NCBI RefSeq assembly: GCF_030272615.1
Contig: NC_081406.1
Span: forward strand, 242,475,218-242,539,217
Direction of reading: 5' to 3'
DNA: 64,000 nucleotides
DNA from: Cryptomeria japonica
Lineage: Eukaryota > Streptophyta > Pinopsida > Cupressales > Cupressaceae
Part shown: positions 48,364 to 60,109 of the stretch, piece by piece
Numbering within the stretch: the first letter of the stretch is position 1
How the letters are laid out: each line of letters starts with the position of its first letter
Notes under the pieces: generated by a model
The model's input: the letters and a program-made list of their open reading frames with translations, nothing else
Databases searched by the model: none
What the model was told of the DNA's origin: nothing
Position numbers and translations under genes: made by a program

Positions 48364-49900
48364 AAGCCACGACCATCATTTCCTTGACATCTCCCGTCAC
48401 CATACCGACTGATTAATGGATAGTCTAATATTTAATAAAAAATAAAATAATTTGTTAAATACATATATCTTACACACAAAAAACTCTTTATTTAAGCTAT
48501 CTATGGTCACTGGTATTTTACCATTAACATCTTCAATCACATTGCATAATTTGGATATGGATAATAGAGATCTAAAAAGTGTGGTCCGAAGGAAATTTTT
48601 TGTCAGTCTCTAATCCAGAAATAATAGCAACCAAAATTATGGATGTAGAAATCTGATATCATTATATATATATTAGATAGGATGGGCATGTGAAACATGA
48701 TGAAAAAACTTTGTGAGAATCTAATCCAAAAATAATTGGAATTATGAATTGTGGAAATCTGATATCTATATTTTTGGAATTATGAATTGTGGAAATCTGA
48801 TATATTATAGATAGATAGGATGGCATTGTTATCTATATATATTATAGCCAAATGTCAATGGTAAGCTTATGAATTGCATTGAGCTTTTTTCTTGCACAAA
48901 TTATTTTGAAGGGATATTGAATGCTTTGAAAGTCCATTTTAAAAACTGGACTATCTGAAAGTCCATTCCTAAAACTGGACTATCTATCCAAAAATCAGAA
49001 TGCATCTTTGACCAAATATGCATCTTGATGTTTGGATAGACGTTGCCGTCCAAAACAGCCGAGCATAAACAAATCTAGCTGTTGAATATAAGCAGAAAGA
49101 TAAAAACAAGTACACTTTATCGTCAAATTCTATCTGTATTGGAAAACGATAAATTGTTTGCTTGGTTTGGTGACGGTCATTTGACGGTTAAATTTAACAT
49201 GCAAAAGATGGAATATTAAAATAGGAGTCACGCCTTCGGCTTCCACCCCTGAATTTGTTTAAAGAAAGAATGAAATAATAGATAGTACATGTCATTAATC
49301 TGAAAACAAATAAATGATTTTAATTACATATACCACACAAATTTGTTGGAAAAAAACACATGGGCTGTGCAACGAGTAATTGGCGAGAGGGCTGGAGGAG
49401 GAGCGAAAAAAGGTAGGCGACTTGGAAGGTTGTGGTTGGGTTGATGTGGAGTTCGACACAGGTGGAATGCAGAATGGAGCTGGAGAAATACTATCGCCCG
49501 CAATGGGTGTATGAAAATGGTGCGTGCCGAGACAGGTGCTGGAGTAGGCAGCAGGATGATCGAAGAAGAAACATTGGGGTGTAGAAGGGCCTCCATTGAT
49601 TTGAATATCCTCGCTCGTATCTGGATCAAAATTTCATCCGAAATCTTGTAATCAGCAACGATTGGAGGAAAAATTTGAATAATTCATGGAGGCAGAGAGG
49701 ATCGGGATTCGATAGGAATGGGTTTGTTCAGGCAAAATCACAAAAAGATGGCAAATCATGGCAAATCTAGTCGGAAACTGGCATTCGGGGAACAACTGGA
49801 ATGGGGTGGCTAGGAGAACAAGCAAACAATGAATTAAGAAAAAACCGAAATCACCCAACCTTGAGACAGTCAAGACTCAAGGTGAAAGCAAATCAACTGA
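48364..49900. other. Spacer, nothing firmly recognised
   Basis: Contains small direct duplications (GAATTATGAATTGTGGAAATC near 48739 and 48776; GAAAGTCCATTYYWAAAACT near 48928 and 48958). A Pro-rich minus frame at 49324-49629 has no supporting motif. Confidence 0.35.
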
Positions 49901-49926
49901 TGACGGCTAAACCATTAGGTTAGACA

Positions 49927-50262
49927 ATGGGGCAGTTTGATCCTAGACGCAAAGCCCTAGCAATTCCAAGGAGATCGATGGAGCCAATTTGGGAGCACAT
50001 GAGGAGCCGCACCTTCTTCATGAGAAGGTTTGGACCCAATTACCGTAAGGGGCAATTGCGGGTAAGTGCAGAAAATTTTGGAGGAATTTTTTTTTTTTTC
50101 TTCCAAGGTTTTAGTTTCTACCTGTTAGACTGGGAATCATATTTCAATCCAAAGAAACATACCATCAAAAACTCACCAAGATGGATTAGATTGGATGATT
50201 TGCCATCGGAGTATTGGAACATGGAGGTGATAAGTCATATTAGTGAAGAAATTGGTTGTTTC
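49927..50262 (+). pseudogene. L1 ORF1, N-terminal part (DUF4283 region), interrupted
   Basis: Begins at an ATG at 49927. About 112 codons are open before the sequence changes to the inserted reverse transcriptase element. The region FNPKKHTIKNSPRWIRL, then LPSEYWNMEVISHISEEIG, fits the DUF4283 domain found in plant L1 ORF1 proteins, which bind the element's RNA. The continuation (LGAITRIYVEVD, then LEIITSSGVW) is found after 51890 on the far side of the insertion. The full ORF1 product would be a nucleic-acid-binding protein but is not made intact here. Confidence 0.7.
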
Positions 50263-51782
50263 ATTATCATGGTATTACTTTGAGACACATCATCGAAAAA
50301 ACTTGGGAGAAAAAGGAAGATGTCTTCTGTTGCTTTGTTGATTTCAAAAAAGCTTTTGACACAGTCTCACGTGACAAACTGTGGCACAGAATGGAAGAGC
50401 TTGGTATCTCGGCTCATCTTAGGGCTGCTATTCATAGGCTTTCTGAGGAGGTTAAAGTGAAAATCAGAACTCCTGATGGCATTTCAACTAGTTTTAGGAG
50501 TGATATTGGTGTCAAACAAGGGTGTCCTCTTTCCCCTACCTTGATTGGCTTATACATTGACAAACTTGAAGAATGGTTAAACATGCAGAATGGTGATGGT
50601 ATTCAATTGGGGGAATTTGTGATAAGGCTGCTCCTTTATGTTGATGATCTCATTTTGCTTGCTAATTCCGCCCTTGTTTTGCAAGAGCACTTATTTGCCC
50701 TTGAGCGCTTTTGCAATATTGTGGGAATGCAAGTTAATATCAGCAAGACGAAAATCATGGTTTTCTCAAGTAGAAGGAAACAAGAGCAACATAAGTTTTA
50801 CTTTGAAGGTAGCATTCTTGAAGAAGTTGCAGATTACAAATACCTTGGAATTGATTTCAACAAGATTCTTAGTTGGGAAGGTTGCAGGAAGAAGAGAACT
50901 CTAGGCGGCTGGAAGGCACTCTATGCACTTCAAAATAGATGCAGAGAGGCTGAGCTTTGGGATTGGAAAACCATCCAAACACTTTTTAGGCTTTTGGTGT
51001 TGCCGATTATTCTATATGGTTGTGAAGTTTGGGTCAGCAATACTTTAGATTCTCAATGGAAGCAAATTGAGAGAATTCAAAAACGTTTGATCACAAGCAA
51101 GTTCAAAATTAAAAACACGGTCTCATATGATATCATGTTAAGTGAAACGGGTGCTGCCCCTATTGAGGTAGCTGCTATGGTGCGTCTCATTAGCTATTTA
51201 AAAAGAACCGAGCAAATGGGAGAAGATAGATGGCCTAAGGTTGTTGTCAACGACACTTTGTGCAAAAGGAAGAAGACGTGGATGAAACAAAACATCAAAT
51301 GGTTGAAAAAATGGGATATTTATTTGAACTCATGCCCCACAAACAACAAGGAGATAAAGTTCTTCGTTATGGAAAAGTTTTACAAGAAAAATTGGAGTAT
51401 TGGGTTAGGAAGGAAGAAACAATACTATATTAATGAGTTCAACCCCAATTATGATCATCTTCAAAAAGTTTATATAGGGGCTAATATATCATGGAAGGCT
51501 AAAATTCTAATCGCACAGCTTAGAACCAACTCTCACCAACTTCGGTGTGAGACCGGGCGGTGGAAAAGGCCAAAAGAGATTTGGGAAGAAAGAGTTTGCC
51601 CGTTTTGCGTCAGCGGGAGTGTGGAAACTGAAAAGCATTTTATCTTGGAGTGTGAAGCACTTAAAGTCAGTCGGGAAAAGTTTGTTGCCTATTTCCTAAC
51701 TGCCAGCACATGGTATAACCTGTTCAGCGAGGAGCATATCGTGAAGATGGGTGCTCTCATCATCAGCCTGAATAAGCAGTGA
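50256..51782 (+). CDS. Reverse transcriptase of a non-L1 LINE (5'-truncated, frame open)
   Basis: 508 open codons. Reverse transcriptase motifs are in order: FVDFKKAFD (27-35) with the first catalytic Asp, GVKQGCPLSP (85-94), YVDD (128-131) with the catalytic Asp pair, and YKYLGIDF of the thumb. A long C-terminal arm follows, with LRCETGRW and a CCHC knuckle CPFC...HFILEC from residue 448. The protein starts just before the first catalytic motif, so endonuclease and N-terminus are missing. The arm, knuckle and YVDD differ from the neighbouring L1 and recall RTE-like or animal-type LINE clades (from memory; not searched). It interrupts L1 ORF1, and its unbroken frame against the ruined host L1 makes it clearly younger. 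Confidence 0.85.
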   Translation: MFHYHGITLRHIIEKTWEKKEDVFCCFVDFKKAFDTVSRDKLWHRMEELGISAHLRAAIHRLSEEVKVKIRTPDGISTSFRSDIGVKQGCPLSPTLIGLYIDKLEEWLNMQNGDGIQLGEFVIRLLLYVDDLILLANSALVLQEHLFALERFCNIVGMQVNISKTKIMVFSSRRKQEQHKFYFEGSILEEVADYKYLGIDFNKILSWEGCRKKRTLGGWKALYALQNRCREAELWDWKTIQTLFRLLVLPIILYGCEVWVSNTLDSQWKQIERIQKRLITSKFKIKNTVSYDIMLSETGAAPIEVAAMVRLISYLKRTEQMGEDRWPKVVVNDTLCKRKKTWMKQNIKWLKKWDIYLNSCPTNNKEIKFFVMEKFYKKNWSIGLGRKKQYYINEFNPNYDHLQKVYIGANISWKAKILIAQLRTNSHQLRCETGRWKRPKEIWEERVCPFCVSGSVETEKHFILECEALKVSREKFVAYFLTASTWYNLFSEEHIVKMGALIISLNKQ

Positions 51783-51890
51783 TCAGACCTTAAAAAACTG
51801 ATTCAGCTTGATCAGATTGTCCCATAGGCTATTCTTAGCCTCGTGGACGTTAAAATTCTTTCTTCTTCTTCTTAAGGTAGAAGAAGAATT
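50263..51890 (+). mobile_element. 5'-truncated non-L1 LINE inserted in L1 ORF1
   Basis: The L1 ORF1 reading (ISEEIGCF) stops near 50262 and resumes near 51892 (GKLGAITRIYVEVD), giving both ends within a few bases. The insert ends in a short 3' region with an inverted repeat, TTCTTCTTCT...AGAAGAAGAA (about 51863-51890), and a T run. A target duplication of only TTTC is possible. Confidence 0.75.
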
Positions 51891-52854
51891 TTTTTTTCGG
51901 CAAACTAGGGGCGATTACAAGAATCTATGTGGAGGTGGATAGCAATCTTAAATAGTTGGATGACTTGGAAATTATCACGAGCTCGGGAGTATGGTGCCAA
52001 ATGGTGATTATAGACAAGGAGTTCAGGGGTAGCTGATGCATTCTGGGGAAAGGATATATGACTTCAACATCGACTACATCCCTTCCAGATATTCCTTAGA
52101 TTACCAAAGTTTATACGACTAAGGAGATAAACAATAAGAACAAGAACACCAACAACATGGATATAATATGCTCTGTAGAGAGTAGGGGCAAAAAAAAGGA
52201 AACTACAATATGAACATATTAGTTTGTCAAAGGGGATAAAGGCAAACACTCCTCTGCCTCCGATGATGACTAGTCCCCGTGTGTGTGATGAACATGAGAA
52301 TTTGCAACAACTCTTGGACGAAACAATCTCTCTGCACTCAAAAAATCAAACAACAGATTAGAGAACTCCCCCAAAACAGAGAGTAGCTTAAAATTGAGTG
52401 GTATAAGGATGAAGGAAAGAATATACAAACGAATTTGAAGAAGATTGAGAAAAAAGCCAATGTAGAGATGGAGAACAAAACAGTTGAATCCCCATTGAAA
52501 CTAGAATCCGCAATGATAGGCAAGGAGAACTTTGTGACTATGGATGGGGTGAATAATGGAGACAAAAGACCAAATCATGAAGTAAGGAACGAAATAGAGC
52601 AGATGGGAATCTGATGGAGTTGAAAGATGGTTGTGAAACAAACTTGGATGACGAAGAGGATGGAGAGGAGAAAGATGAAGGGGTCTTTGAAGAACTGGGT
52701 TCAAACTAACACAATCCAAAATGAAAAAACCAAATATCAAGGCAAAATGAAAAAGAGGGCCTAAAATCAACAAAGCAAAATTGGAGGAAGCGACGAAGGT
52801 TGCTAGCCAAACAAAACTCAAGACAAAGAATAGTAGCACCCTTCCCTAAGGGAA

Positions 52855-54126
52855 ATGAGGATCATAACATGGAATATCATGGGCTTAGATGCCTTAGACA
52901 AATGGCGCTTAATTAAGCGCCAAACTAATGAAACAAAAGGTGACGTATGGCTACTTTTGGAAACAAAATGGAATAGAGAAGATATAGATAGGAAAATGTG
53001 AACATGGAGGCAATGGTCAAGACACTTTGTTGAGGCCGAGGGTGCTTCAAGAGGTGTTGGGCTTATATGAAACCCATTTTTAGTTAAAGGGGAAGTCTTG
53101 GAAGAAAGGAAAAATTGGATCTCTGCCAGATTCAACATTCTGCAGAACAATGAGAAATTTTTTATTATAAACACCTATGGGCCAATATCCATGGTTGATG
53201 TACAACTTGAGTTGGCCTAGTGGTGGAGAACTTGTGCTCTTGAAAGAGAGGTCACAAGTTCAAATCCCATAGGGGGTAGGGTATGTACACAGTGGTGCAA
53301 CGTGAATTCCAAAGCTTTGTGGATAATAATCAGCTTATGGACATAATTCCCAACAATGGACTACTCAGATGGACCAATAGAAGATGCAGTTTTACCAATA
53401 TTTCAAAAAGGTTAGATAGATTCTTGTTAGTTGGGAACTGGGGACAATAGGGAATACTTCATGAAGCTACAATTCTATCACTTACAGGGTCGGATCACTT
53501 TCCAGTGTAATTGACAATATCCCCCGATGGCCCTCCTGTTGGTAATCCCTTTAAATTTGAATTAATGTGGGCAGGAGTTGCTAAGTTATCAAGTTTAATT
53601 GCAGAATGGTGGAATGAGATCAATTTGGGCAACAAATCCTACCTCTATAGGATCAACAATAAACTGAAATAAATTAAATCTAAACTTAAAGAGTGGAACA
53701 AGGAACATTTCAAAAATATCTTCATTGAAAAGGAAAGAATAGAACAAGAATTAGCGGCATTAAATGAGAAAGTGATGCAAGATGGAATGAGGAGGATTGA
53801 ATATAAAATAGAAAAAGTATTGAAGGAGGAGCTTAGCGAGATCTTGAAAAGGGAAGAATGCTTTTGGAGGCAAAAATCAAGGGAGGCATGGCTAAAGGAG
53901 GCAATTAGGAATACCAATTTTTTTCACAGAATTGCTATAGCAAACAGAAGCAAGAAGAGAATAATAGAGATAAGAAAAGAAGATGGGGGGATGACTCAAA
54001 ATATAGAGGAAGTAAATGCAAAAGCAGTCAGATTCTTTGAGGCCATTTTCAATAAGGAAGTTCATATTAATAGGGAGGTAAGAAACAAAGTTCTAAATTC
54101 TATCCCGTCAATCATAGGTGTTGAGC
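52855..54126 (+). pseudogene. L1 ORF2, endonuclease and linker part, broken
   Basis: Starts ATG at 52855 with the apurinic-endonuclease-like opening MRIITWNIMGLDALDKWRLI, then LLLETKW. Several frame changes and stops follow, including around the SINE at 53205-53310. The later part is open from 53772 to 54134 (REECFWRQKSREAWLKE, NTNFFHRIA), the conserved linker of L1 ORF2 before the reverse transcriptase. ORF2 proteins nick target DNA and prime reverse transcription; this copy cannot. Confidence 0.8.
53205..53310 (+). mobile_element. tRNA-derived SINE fragment inside L1 ORF2
   Basis: An A-box-like TGGCCTAGTGG (53213-53223) and a B-box-like AGTTCAAATCCC (53257-53268) lie 33 bp apart, followed by about 40 bp of unrelated sequence. 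It interrupts the L1 ORF2 endonuclease region. There is no complete cloverleaf, so it is not a tRNA gene. Confidence 0.55.
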
Positions 54127-54131
54127 AAAAT

Positions 54132-55021
54132 TGATGCAGTCAAGGTAGGGAGATCAAATGGAGGACAACCCATTCGTGTAGCCTAATACAAAAACCATGC
54201 AAAATATACCGGTAACCGGTAAAACAACACCAGATAAAGAAGAAAGAACAACCGGTAACATCACATAATACATAACCGGTAAACAGTATGAATAAATCTT
54301 ATAACAACTTGAAGAATTACATATGCCACATGTTGGATCACAGTCCAAGATACAAACAATGCTTACAACACAAACATAAGATCCGTAGATCATCCACATA
54401 TCAAATCGGCCTCCAGAAATAGTTTGTCGGTTCAACCCTAATCCAGACCTTAGCCCTTTCGACTTTACTCCACCGAACCAGAATCTCGCCAGTTCTACAT
54501 CTTCGTTCGATCTCTAAACTCTCTTCTATCTTCTGTCTTCTCAAATTATTCTCAAACTTCTATTTATACCATCCGCAAATAATAATAACTTGATCAAGTC
54601 GACCCAAAGACCAACTGGTTCATGAAACGTGTAAACAATAACAAGTCGACTCAAATCATTAAGAACAATTTCCAATGCATAAAACATCACACAGTCCTCC
54701 AAGAACATCAGACAAGGCACAAGAAACATAAATCAACGATCCACAAGTCACCGAGATCAACCGCAACCCGATCCAACTTCGCTCAACACACTGCAAGACT
54801 AATCGGTAAGAACATATCAACCGGGCCAATATCGGAATCGATAACTCACCAGGATTAAATCCAATGCCATGAAACTTGAACACGACAAAGACCACGAACT
54901 CAAGAGAATAAACCCAAAACTACAATGCTAAACTCTCAAACATGAAAAATTGTCACAATCTCCAAGCAATTCCATTGCTAACTGCCCAACTGATAAGAAC
55001 TACACTGGTGCTCTTGCATCA
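54132..55021 (-). repeat. 3' LTR (minus orientation) of the 2.1-kb element
   Basis: Starts TGATGCAGTCAAGGTAGGGA and ends CTCTTGCATCA. Flanked on the left by AAAAT. Confidence 0.9.
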
Positions 55022-55382
55022 GGCTCTCGAGGTTAATTGAAAAGTGAGTCCCATCACTTGATCCGGTTCGACGATTTGTTAGTAGGTACTTGCAACTACC
55101 TCAAGGTGTTCGACAATCTGACTACAACTTTTGGTCGCCTCTCCTCGGTGATCTACCTGTCCACTCTGTAGCCTGCCTCAATCGACAATCTATTCAAGTC
55201 TCCACCCACTAACTGCCTCAGGCTTAAGCTCTAGGATCGGCGATCTACCTGCGAACCTTGGTCTACCTCACGTTCGGCGATGTGAACAAGTCCACGAGTT
55301 GCCTCAACTTCCTCTCCAACCAATCAGTGCATAATCGGGTCTTCCTCCAACAATAGGTTCACAAACCAGCTCTGATACCACT

Positions 55383-56250
55383 TGATGCAGTCAAGGTAGG
55401 GAGATCCAATGAAGGACAACCCATCCTTGCAGCCTAACACAAACACCATGCAAATTATACCAGTAACTGGTAAAACAACACCAAATAAAGCAGAAAGAAC
55501 AACCGGTAAACAGTATGAATAAATTTTATAACAACTTGAAGAATTACATATGCCACATGTTGAATTGCAGTCCAGGATACAAACAATGCTTACAACACAA
55601 CATAAGATTCGTAAATCATCCACATATCAAATCAACCTTCGGAAACAGTCTGTCGATTTAACCCTAATCCCGACCTCAGCCCTTCTGGCTTGAGTCCACT
55701 GGACCAGAATCTCGTCGGTTCTACATCTTCACTCGATCTCTAAACTCTATCTTCTATCTTCTGTCTTCTCAAATGATTCCCAAACTTCTATTTATACCAT
55801 CCGTAAATAATAATAACTTGATCAAGTCGACCCAAAGACCAACCAGTTCATGAAATGTGTAAACAATAACAAGTCGGCTCAAATCATTAAGAACAACTTC
55901 CAATGCACAAAACATCACGCGGTCCTCCGGGAACATCAGACAAGGCACAAGAAACATAAATCAACGATCCACAAGTCATGGAGATCAACTGCAACCCAAT
56001 CCAACTTCGCTCAACACACTACAAGACTAACTGGTAAGAACATATCAACCAGGCCAATACCGAAATCGACAACTCACCGGGATTAAATCCAAATGCCATG
56101 AAACTCGAACAGAACAAAGACCACGAACTCAAGGCAATAAACCCAAAACCACAACGCTAAACTCTCAAACACGAAGAAATGTCATGATCTCCAAGCAATT
56201 CCATTGCTAACTGCCCAACCGGTAAGAACTACACCGATGTTCCTACATCA
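55383..56250 (-). repeat. 5' LTR (minus orientation) of the 2.1-kb element
   Basis: Starts TGATGCAGTCAAGGTAGGGA and ends GTTCCTACATCA. Flanked on the right by AAAAT and on the left by the primer-binding site. Confidence 0.9.
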
Positions 56251-56255
56251 AAAAT

Positions 56256-58459
56256 GAAATATTGTTTCAAAAGATTGGAAAACAGGAAGTCAAGGTTGCC
56301 ACTTTTCAACTTAACACTGACAAGGCCCCGACCTAGATGGTTTCTCGGTTGCTTTCTTTCAAAAGCATTGGGACACGATGGGGAATGATTTGTCTTTAGC
56401 TGTTGAGGAATCCAAGAGAAAAATGACGATGTTGGGGGCTTTAAATCACACTTTTCTAGCTCTTACACAAAAGAAGAAATGCTTATAGGAAATGGGAGAG
56501 TTCAAACCTATTGCCTTATGCAACACTGTGTATAAGATTGTCACCAAAATCATAGCCCATAGATTAAAAAAGATTCTTAAGACTATTATTTCAAATGTTT
56601 AGAGTGGGTTTGCTCTGGGGAGATCCATTGTGGAAGGAATTATAACTGCACATGAAACATCACATTCAGCAAGAAAAACCAGAGAAGCTTGTATGATTTT
56701 AAAATTGGATATTCTAAAAGTGTATGATTTGGTTGATAGACATTTCTTAATGGAGGTGCTAAGAAAGTTTGGGTTTGAAGAAATTTGGATCAAATGAGTT
56801 GGAATTTGTATCTCAACCCCTATATTCTCTATTTTGGTGAATGGTATTGCTCATGGCTTCTTTCCCTCCTCCAAAGGCATTAGACAAGGAAACCCACTTT
56901 CCCTCTTCCTTTTCATCATCATGGTTGAGGCTCTTGGCAAAACAAATGGTAAGCTTCACAGAGAGGGTAGTTGGCAATGTGTTAATTTTGCCAATGGGGC
57001 TGAACATACCACACATTTACAGTTTCCAGATGACACGATCCTTTTTGGGAATCATCTAGGAGAGAAGCTAGAGTAATCAGAGTATTTCTAGATGAGTATT
57101 GAATAGCTTCAGGGAAAAGTATAAATTGTAGGAAGTTCCAGGTTTTCTTCCTTAGCACACAACCTAGATTGCAAAGGGACTTGTCAAGGATCTTAAATCT
57201 GAGAGTGACCAATTTCCCAGGCTGTTTTTTGGGAATGCCCCTCTTTGTGGGAATGAATAGGGCAAAATATTGGGAGACTTTGATCAACAATTGCAAAAAC
57301 AAATTAGAGCCTTGGAAGGGAAAGTGGTTATCCTTTGTAGGAAGATTAATTATGATTAAAGCTATCCTCTCTACCATCCCTATTTATTCTATAGTGTGCC
57401 TCAAGCTTTCGAAGATAGTAGAAGATAACCTCATTTAGATTATGAGGAAATTCTTTTGGAGCGGTGTGGGTGAACAAAACAAATTACCTTTGGTAGCCTG
57501 AGACAAGATTTGTTTACCTAAGGAGGTAGGTGGAGCTAGTATCAAATAATTGGCCCTCATAATTCTTTCTATGGGGGCATAATTGGTGTGGAAAATATGT
57601 ACTGAAGGGGGGCAGAGATGGGTTAGAATTCTCAAAAATAAATATATGCATTCATTTGAGCCTAACCAAATCCTTGCAACCTTGGATCCATCAAGAGGTT
57701 CAGCCATCTCAAATTATGTGGTAGAATGCAGAGATATTATCGCCAAACATGTCACTTGAGAGCTCAGAGATGGACAAAAGCTTCTTTTTGGAATGATTCT
57801 TTGGGGGTGGAGAATAATTGGTCATCACCCTAGCCTTAGAGATATTAAAGAGGAAACATTGCGACAATGGGAGCATAAGGTCTGTAATTATGGCTACATG
57901 GTTAAGAGAAATGGAGTGAACACTTGGGAATGGCATTGTATGCATGATCTTAATGTCCAACAAGAGCAAAAAGATACACTCATGACAATCCTAAGGGACC
58001 AAATAATCATCCCCTCTCAACAAGAAGATATTATTAGATGGTGTGGTTCAAAATCAAGAACATATAAAGGTGAATTTTGGTTATAAAGCAAAGGAAGTTG
58101 CAATGGTAAAACAAGATTGGCCAACTAAACTGATTTGGAGTAGACATTGCCTACCAAAAGCAAGGGTGGATGGCAATTCAGAAAAAGATCCTCACAGGTG
58201 ATAGACTAGCAAAGTTTGGAATACAAGGCCCAGGTAGGTGTGTTTTGTGTTAGTGTAATTCAAAATTAACGAACATTCTTCTAGGATACCAATACACTAC
58301 CAAATGCTAGTAGTATTTTATGAGCAGACTAAATTTGAGTAGCCCTATGCCTCTAGGAATTGATGAATGGTTTAGAATGTGGCCCCTCAAGAGCAAAAAA
58401 TCGGTTTTTGGAGATATTTGGAACATCTTGTTAGACATCTCAGATAACCGGAGGAGAAC
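56256..58459 (+). pseudogene. L1 ORF2, reverse transcriptase and C-terminal part, broken
   Basis: Resumes after the 2.1-kb insertion (LFQKIGKQEVKVATFQLNTD). It shows the L1 reverse transcriptase in pieces: FKPIALCNTVYKIVTKI, FALGRSIVEG, MILKLDILKVYDLVD, GIRQGNPLSLFLFI, FPDDTILFG, and then FPGCFLGMPLF. At least three frame changes or stops break it, and Pro replaces Ala in the catalytic FADD box. The C-terminal part (WVGIWEWH-type tryptophan-rich region, about 57790-58086) reaches 58459, where the copia LTR begins. Confidence 0.82.
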
Positions 58460-59674
58460 TGAGAGGGGGGTGGGGTGAATTTGTTGTCAACAGATTATAG
58501 AACTTTAAGCATTAAATCCTTATTACCGGAATACATAAACCAAATACCAGACTAGCAGATATAACAGTTAAGGACAAATGTAAACCATAGAATATTTACC
58601 AACCATCCACAAAAGATAACACCAAGATTTGTACGTGGAAAACCCAATAAAGGGAAAAACCACGATGGGAAGCCTACCCACAACCAGATAATACTTTTGC
58701 AGTAAGTATGTGATTACAATAAGAGGGGCCTGCACATCTAGGAAGGCCAACAACCTAGAGTGCACTTCTCATCACAAAAGGAGCCTCACTGACTACAAAA
58801 ATAAATCCAGACTACAATCTGGAAGAAGAATGAACCGCAAGAATAACATCTCCTATGCCTGAGTACAATTTCGGTTAAGCTCAGTACCAGAGGTCTTGAA
58901 CCTCTTTCACCAACCCAATTCAATCACCTATGATTGACCAAAAACCTCTTCATATGATTACAACTTTATTCACACACATATAATCCCATAACCATAATCC
59001 CATGAATATGCCCATGATCTACAAAGAGATCTTACATCACATTTATACCAACTCGGGACCTAAACAATTAGGTCGACCACCTAAAAGATAATACAATAAA
59101 TTCATAACTTAAATCCGCAATCTAATGATCAACCAAGTCGGCCTGAGACCGAAACAACATAATCCAATCAATAAACCCAACTGATAACGCATCGGGATCA
59201 TCCACCAACATGTTACATAAACCAGTCCATAACCTAGCCGAATAAGATAGCATTAGGTCCGGACCCAAAATCCAACACCACTAATCAATAGGAACACGAA
59301 CAAGATAACCAACAACATCCTGAAAGCCATCTAAAAGCCGCGCCAACACCACTTATTATGTGCATCAAAAGGTCTTCAACAAAACTCTGCCTGCAGAACC
59401 CTTACTGGTGACTAAAAGGCTTACTAGAACAAATGATAGCTCTTGAGTCATCAAATCCCGAACCAACTGATCGTTGTACCCATCTGAATAGCATGAATGA
59501 TAGATCTAAACCAAATCCACAAGCCAAAGCATACCGCAACATACCAGATCAATATCATAAACCAACCACTCTACTAGAACCTACCAAAAGTCAGTAAACA
59601 ACCAAAACAGTCGGTGTTGCCATCAATGACAAAACATCAATGCAAGAGATAATCAATTCCTCCAATTGCTAACA
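58460..59674 (-). repeat. 3' LTR (minus orientation) of the right-edge copia element
   Basis: On the minus strand it starts TGTTAGCAATTGGAGG right after the polypurine tract. The far end is placed at TGAGAGGGGG on the plus strand, where L1-like sequence stops. The partner LTR is outside, so length cannot be verified. Confidence 0.7.
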
Positions 59675-60109
59675 ATCTCCCCCTTTGGCATTGATGGCAA
59701 CACTAGATGTGAAAAACATCCAAGTGCCAAGAAATGCCAAACAAGTCTCCCCCAAAAGAAGACAATAAAAAATCTCCCAAAAGATGATATAACAATGAAG
59801 TAAACAAACCCCCCTGTGAATGATATCTCTGTTAATCTTTGATCTCTCTCCTTCACTGATATTCTGTTAAGCTCTGATTTCCACACATATCTCTCCCCTT
59901 GACTGATATTTTGTTAAGCTCTAATTTTCACATATATCTCTCCCCCTTTGACATCAATGCCAGAAATTTGACATGAACATCAAAGAAAAATCATAAATCC
60001 ACTGAACCACACAACTGACTACTCCTCCTGAGTAGTAACACCAACACATCAATCCAGAATGAATAGTAACTTTGTAAGTGCATGTCAGATTGATGTCAAT
60101 CAACATCAT

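Larger units (their letters stand above)
54132..56250 (-). mobile_element. 2.1-kb non-autonomous LTR element (large TRIM-like) with AAAAT target duplication
   Basis: Two direct repeats (54132-55021 and 55383-56250) enclose 361 bp. Each repeat begins TGATGCAGTCAAGG and ends TGCATCA or TACATCA, so the tips are themselves inverted. The complement of a tRNA-Met primer-binding site, GCTCTGATACCA (55369-55380), lies two bases from the right LTR, giving minus orientation. Flanking pentamers AAAAT (54127-54131 and 56251-56255) are identical. The interior has no coding capacity. LTRs differ at about one site in ten. It is inserted in L1 ORF2. Confidence 0.92.
49900..58459 (+). mobile_element. L1-type LINE, decayed, with four nested insertions
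   Basis: Plus-strand L1. ORF1 pieces lie at 49927-50262 and about 51893-52850; the first has the DUF4283-type segment PRWIRLDDLPSEYW. ORF2 starts at 52855 with the endonuclease opening MRIITWNIMGLD. It continues at 53311-54126 with the linker before the reverse transcriptase, and at 56256-58459 with the reverse transcriptase proper (CNTVYKIVTKI, ARKTREACMILKLD, and FPDD at 57023-57034 in the place of the usual FADD). Frames are broken at many points by stops and shifts. It is interrupted by a non-L1 LINE (about 50263-51890), a SINE (about 53205-53310) and a 2.1-kb LTR element (54132-56250), and is cut at its 3' end by a copia LTR. Confidence 0.88.

Noticed and set aside
53213-53268. tRNA gene
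   Set aside because: Only the internal promoter boxes match. Acceptor and anticodon stems are lacking.
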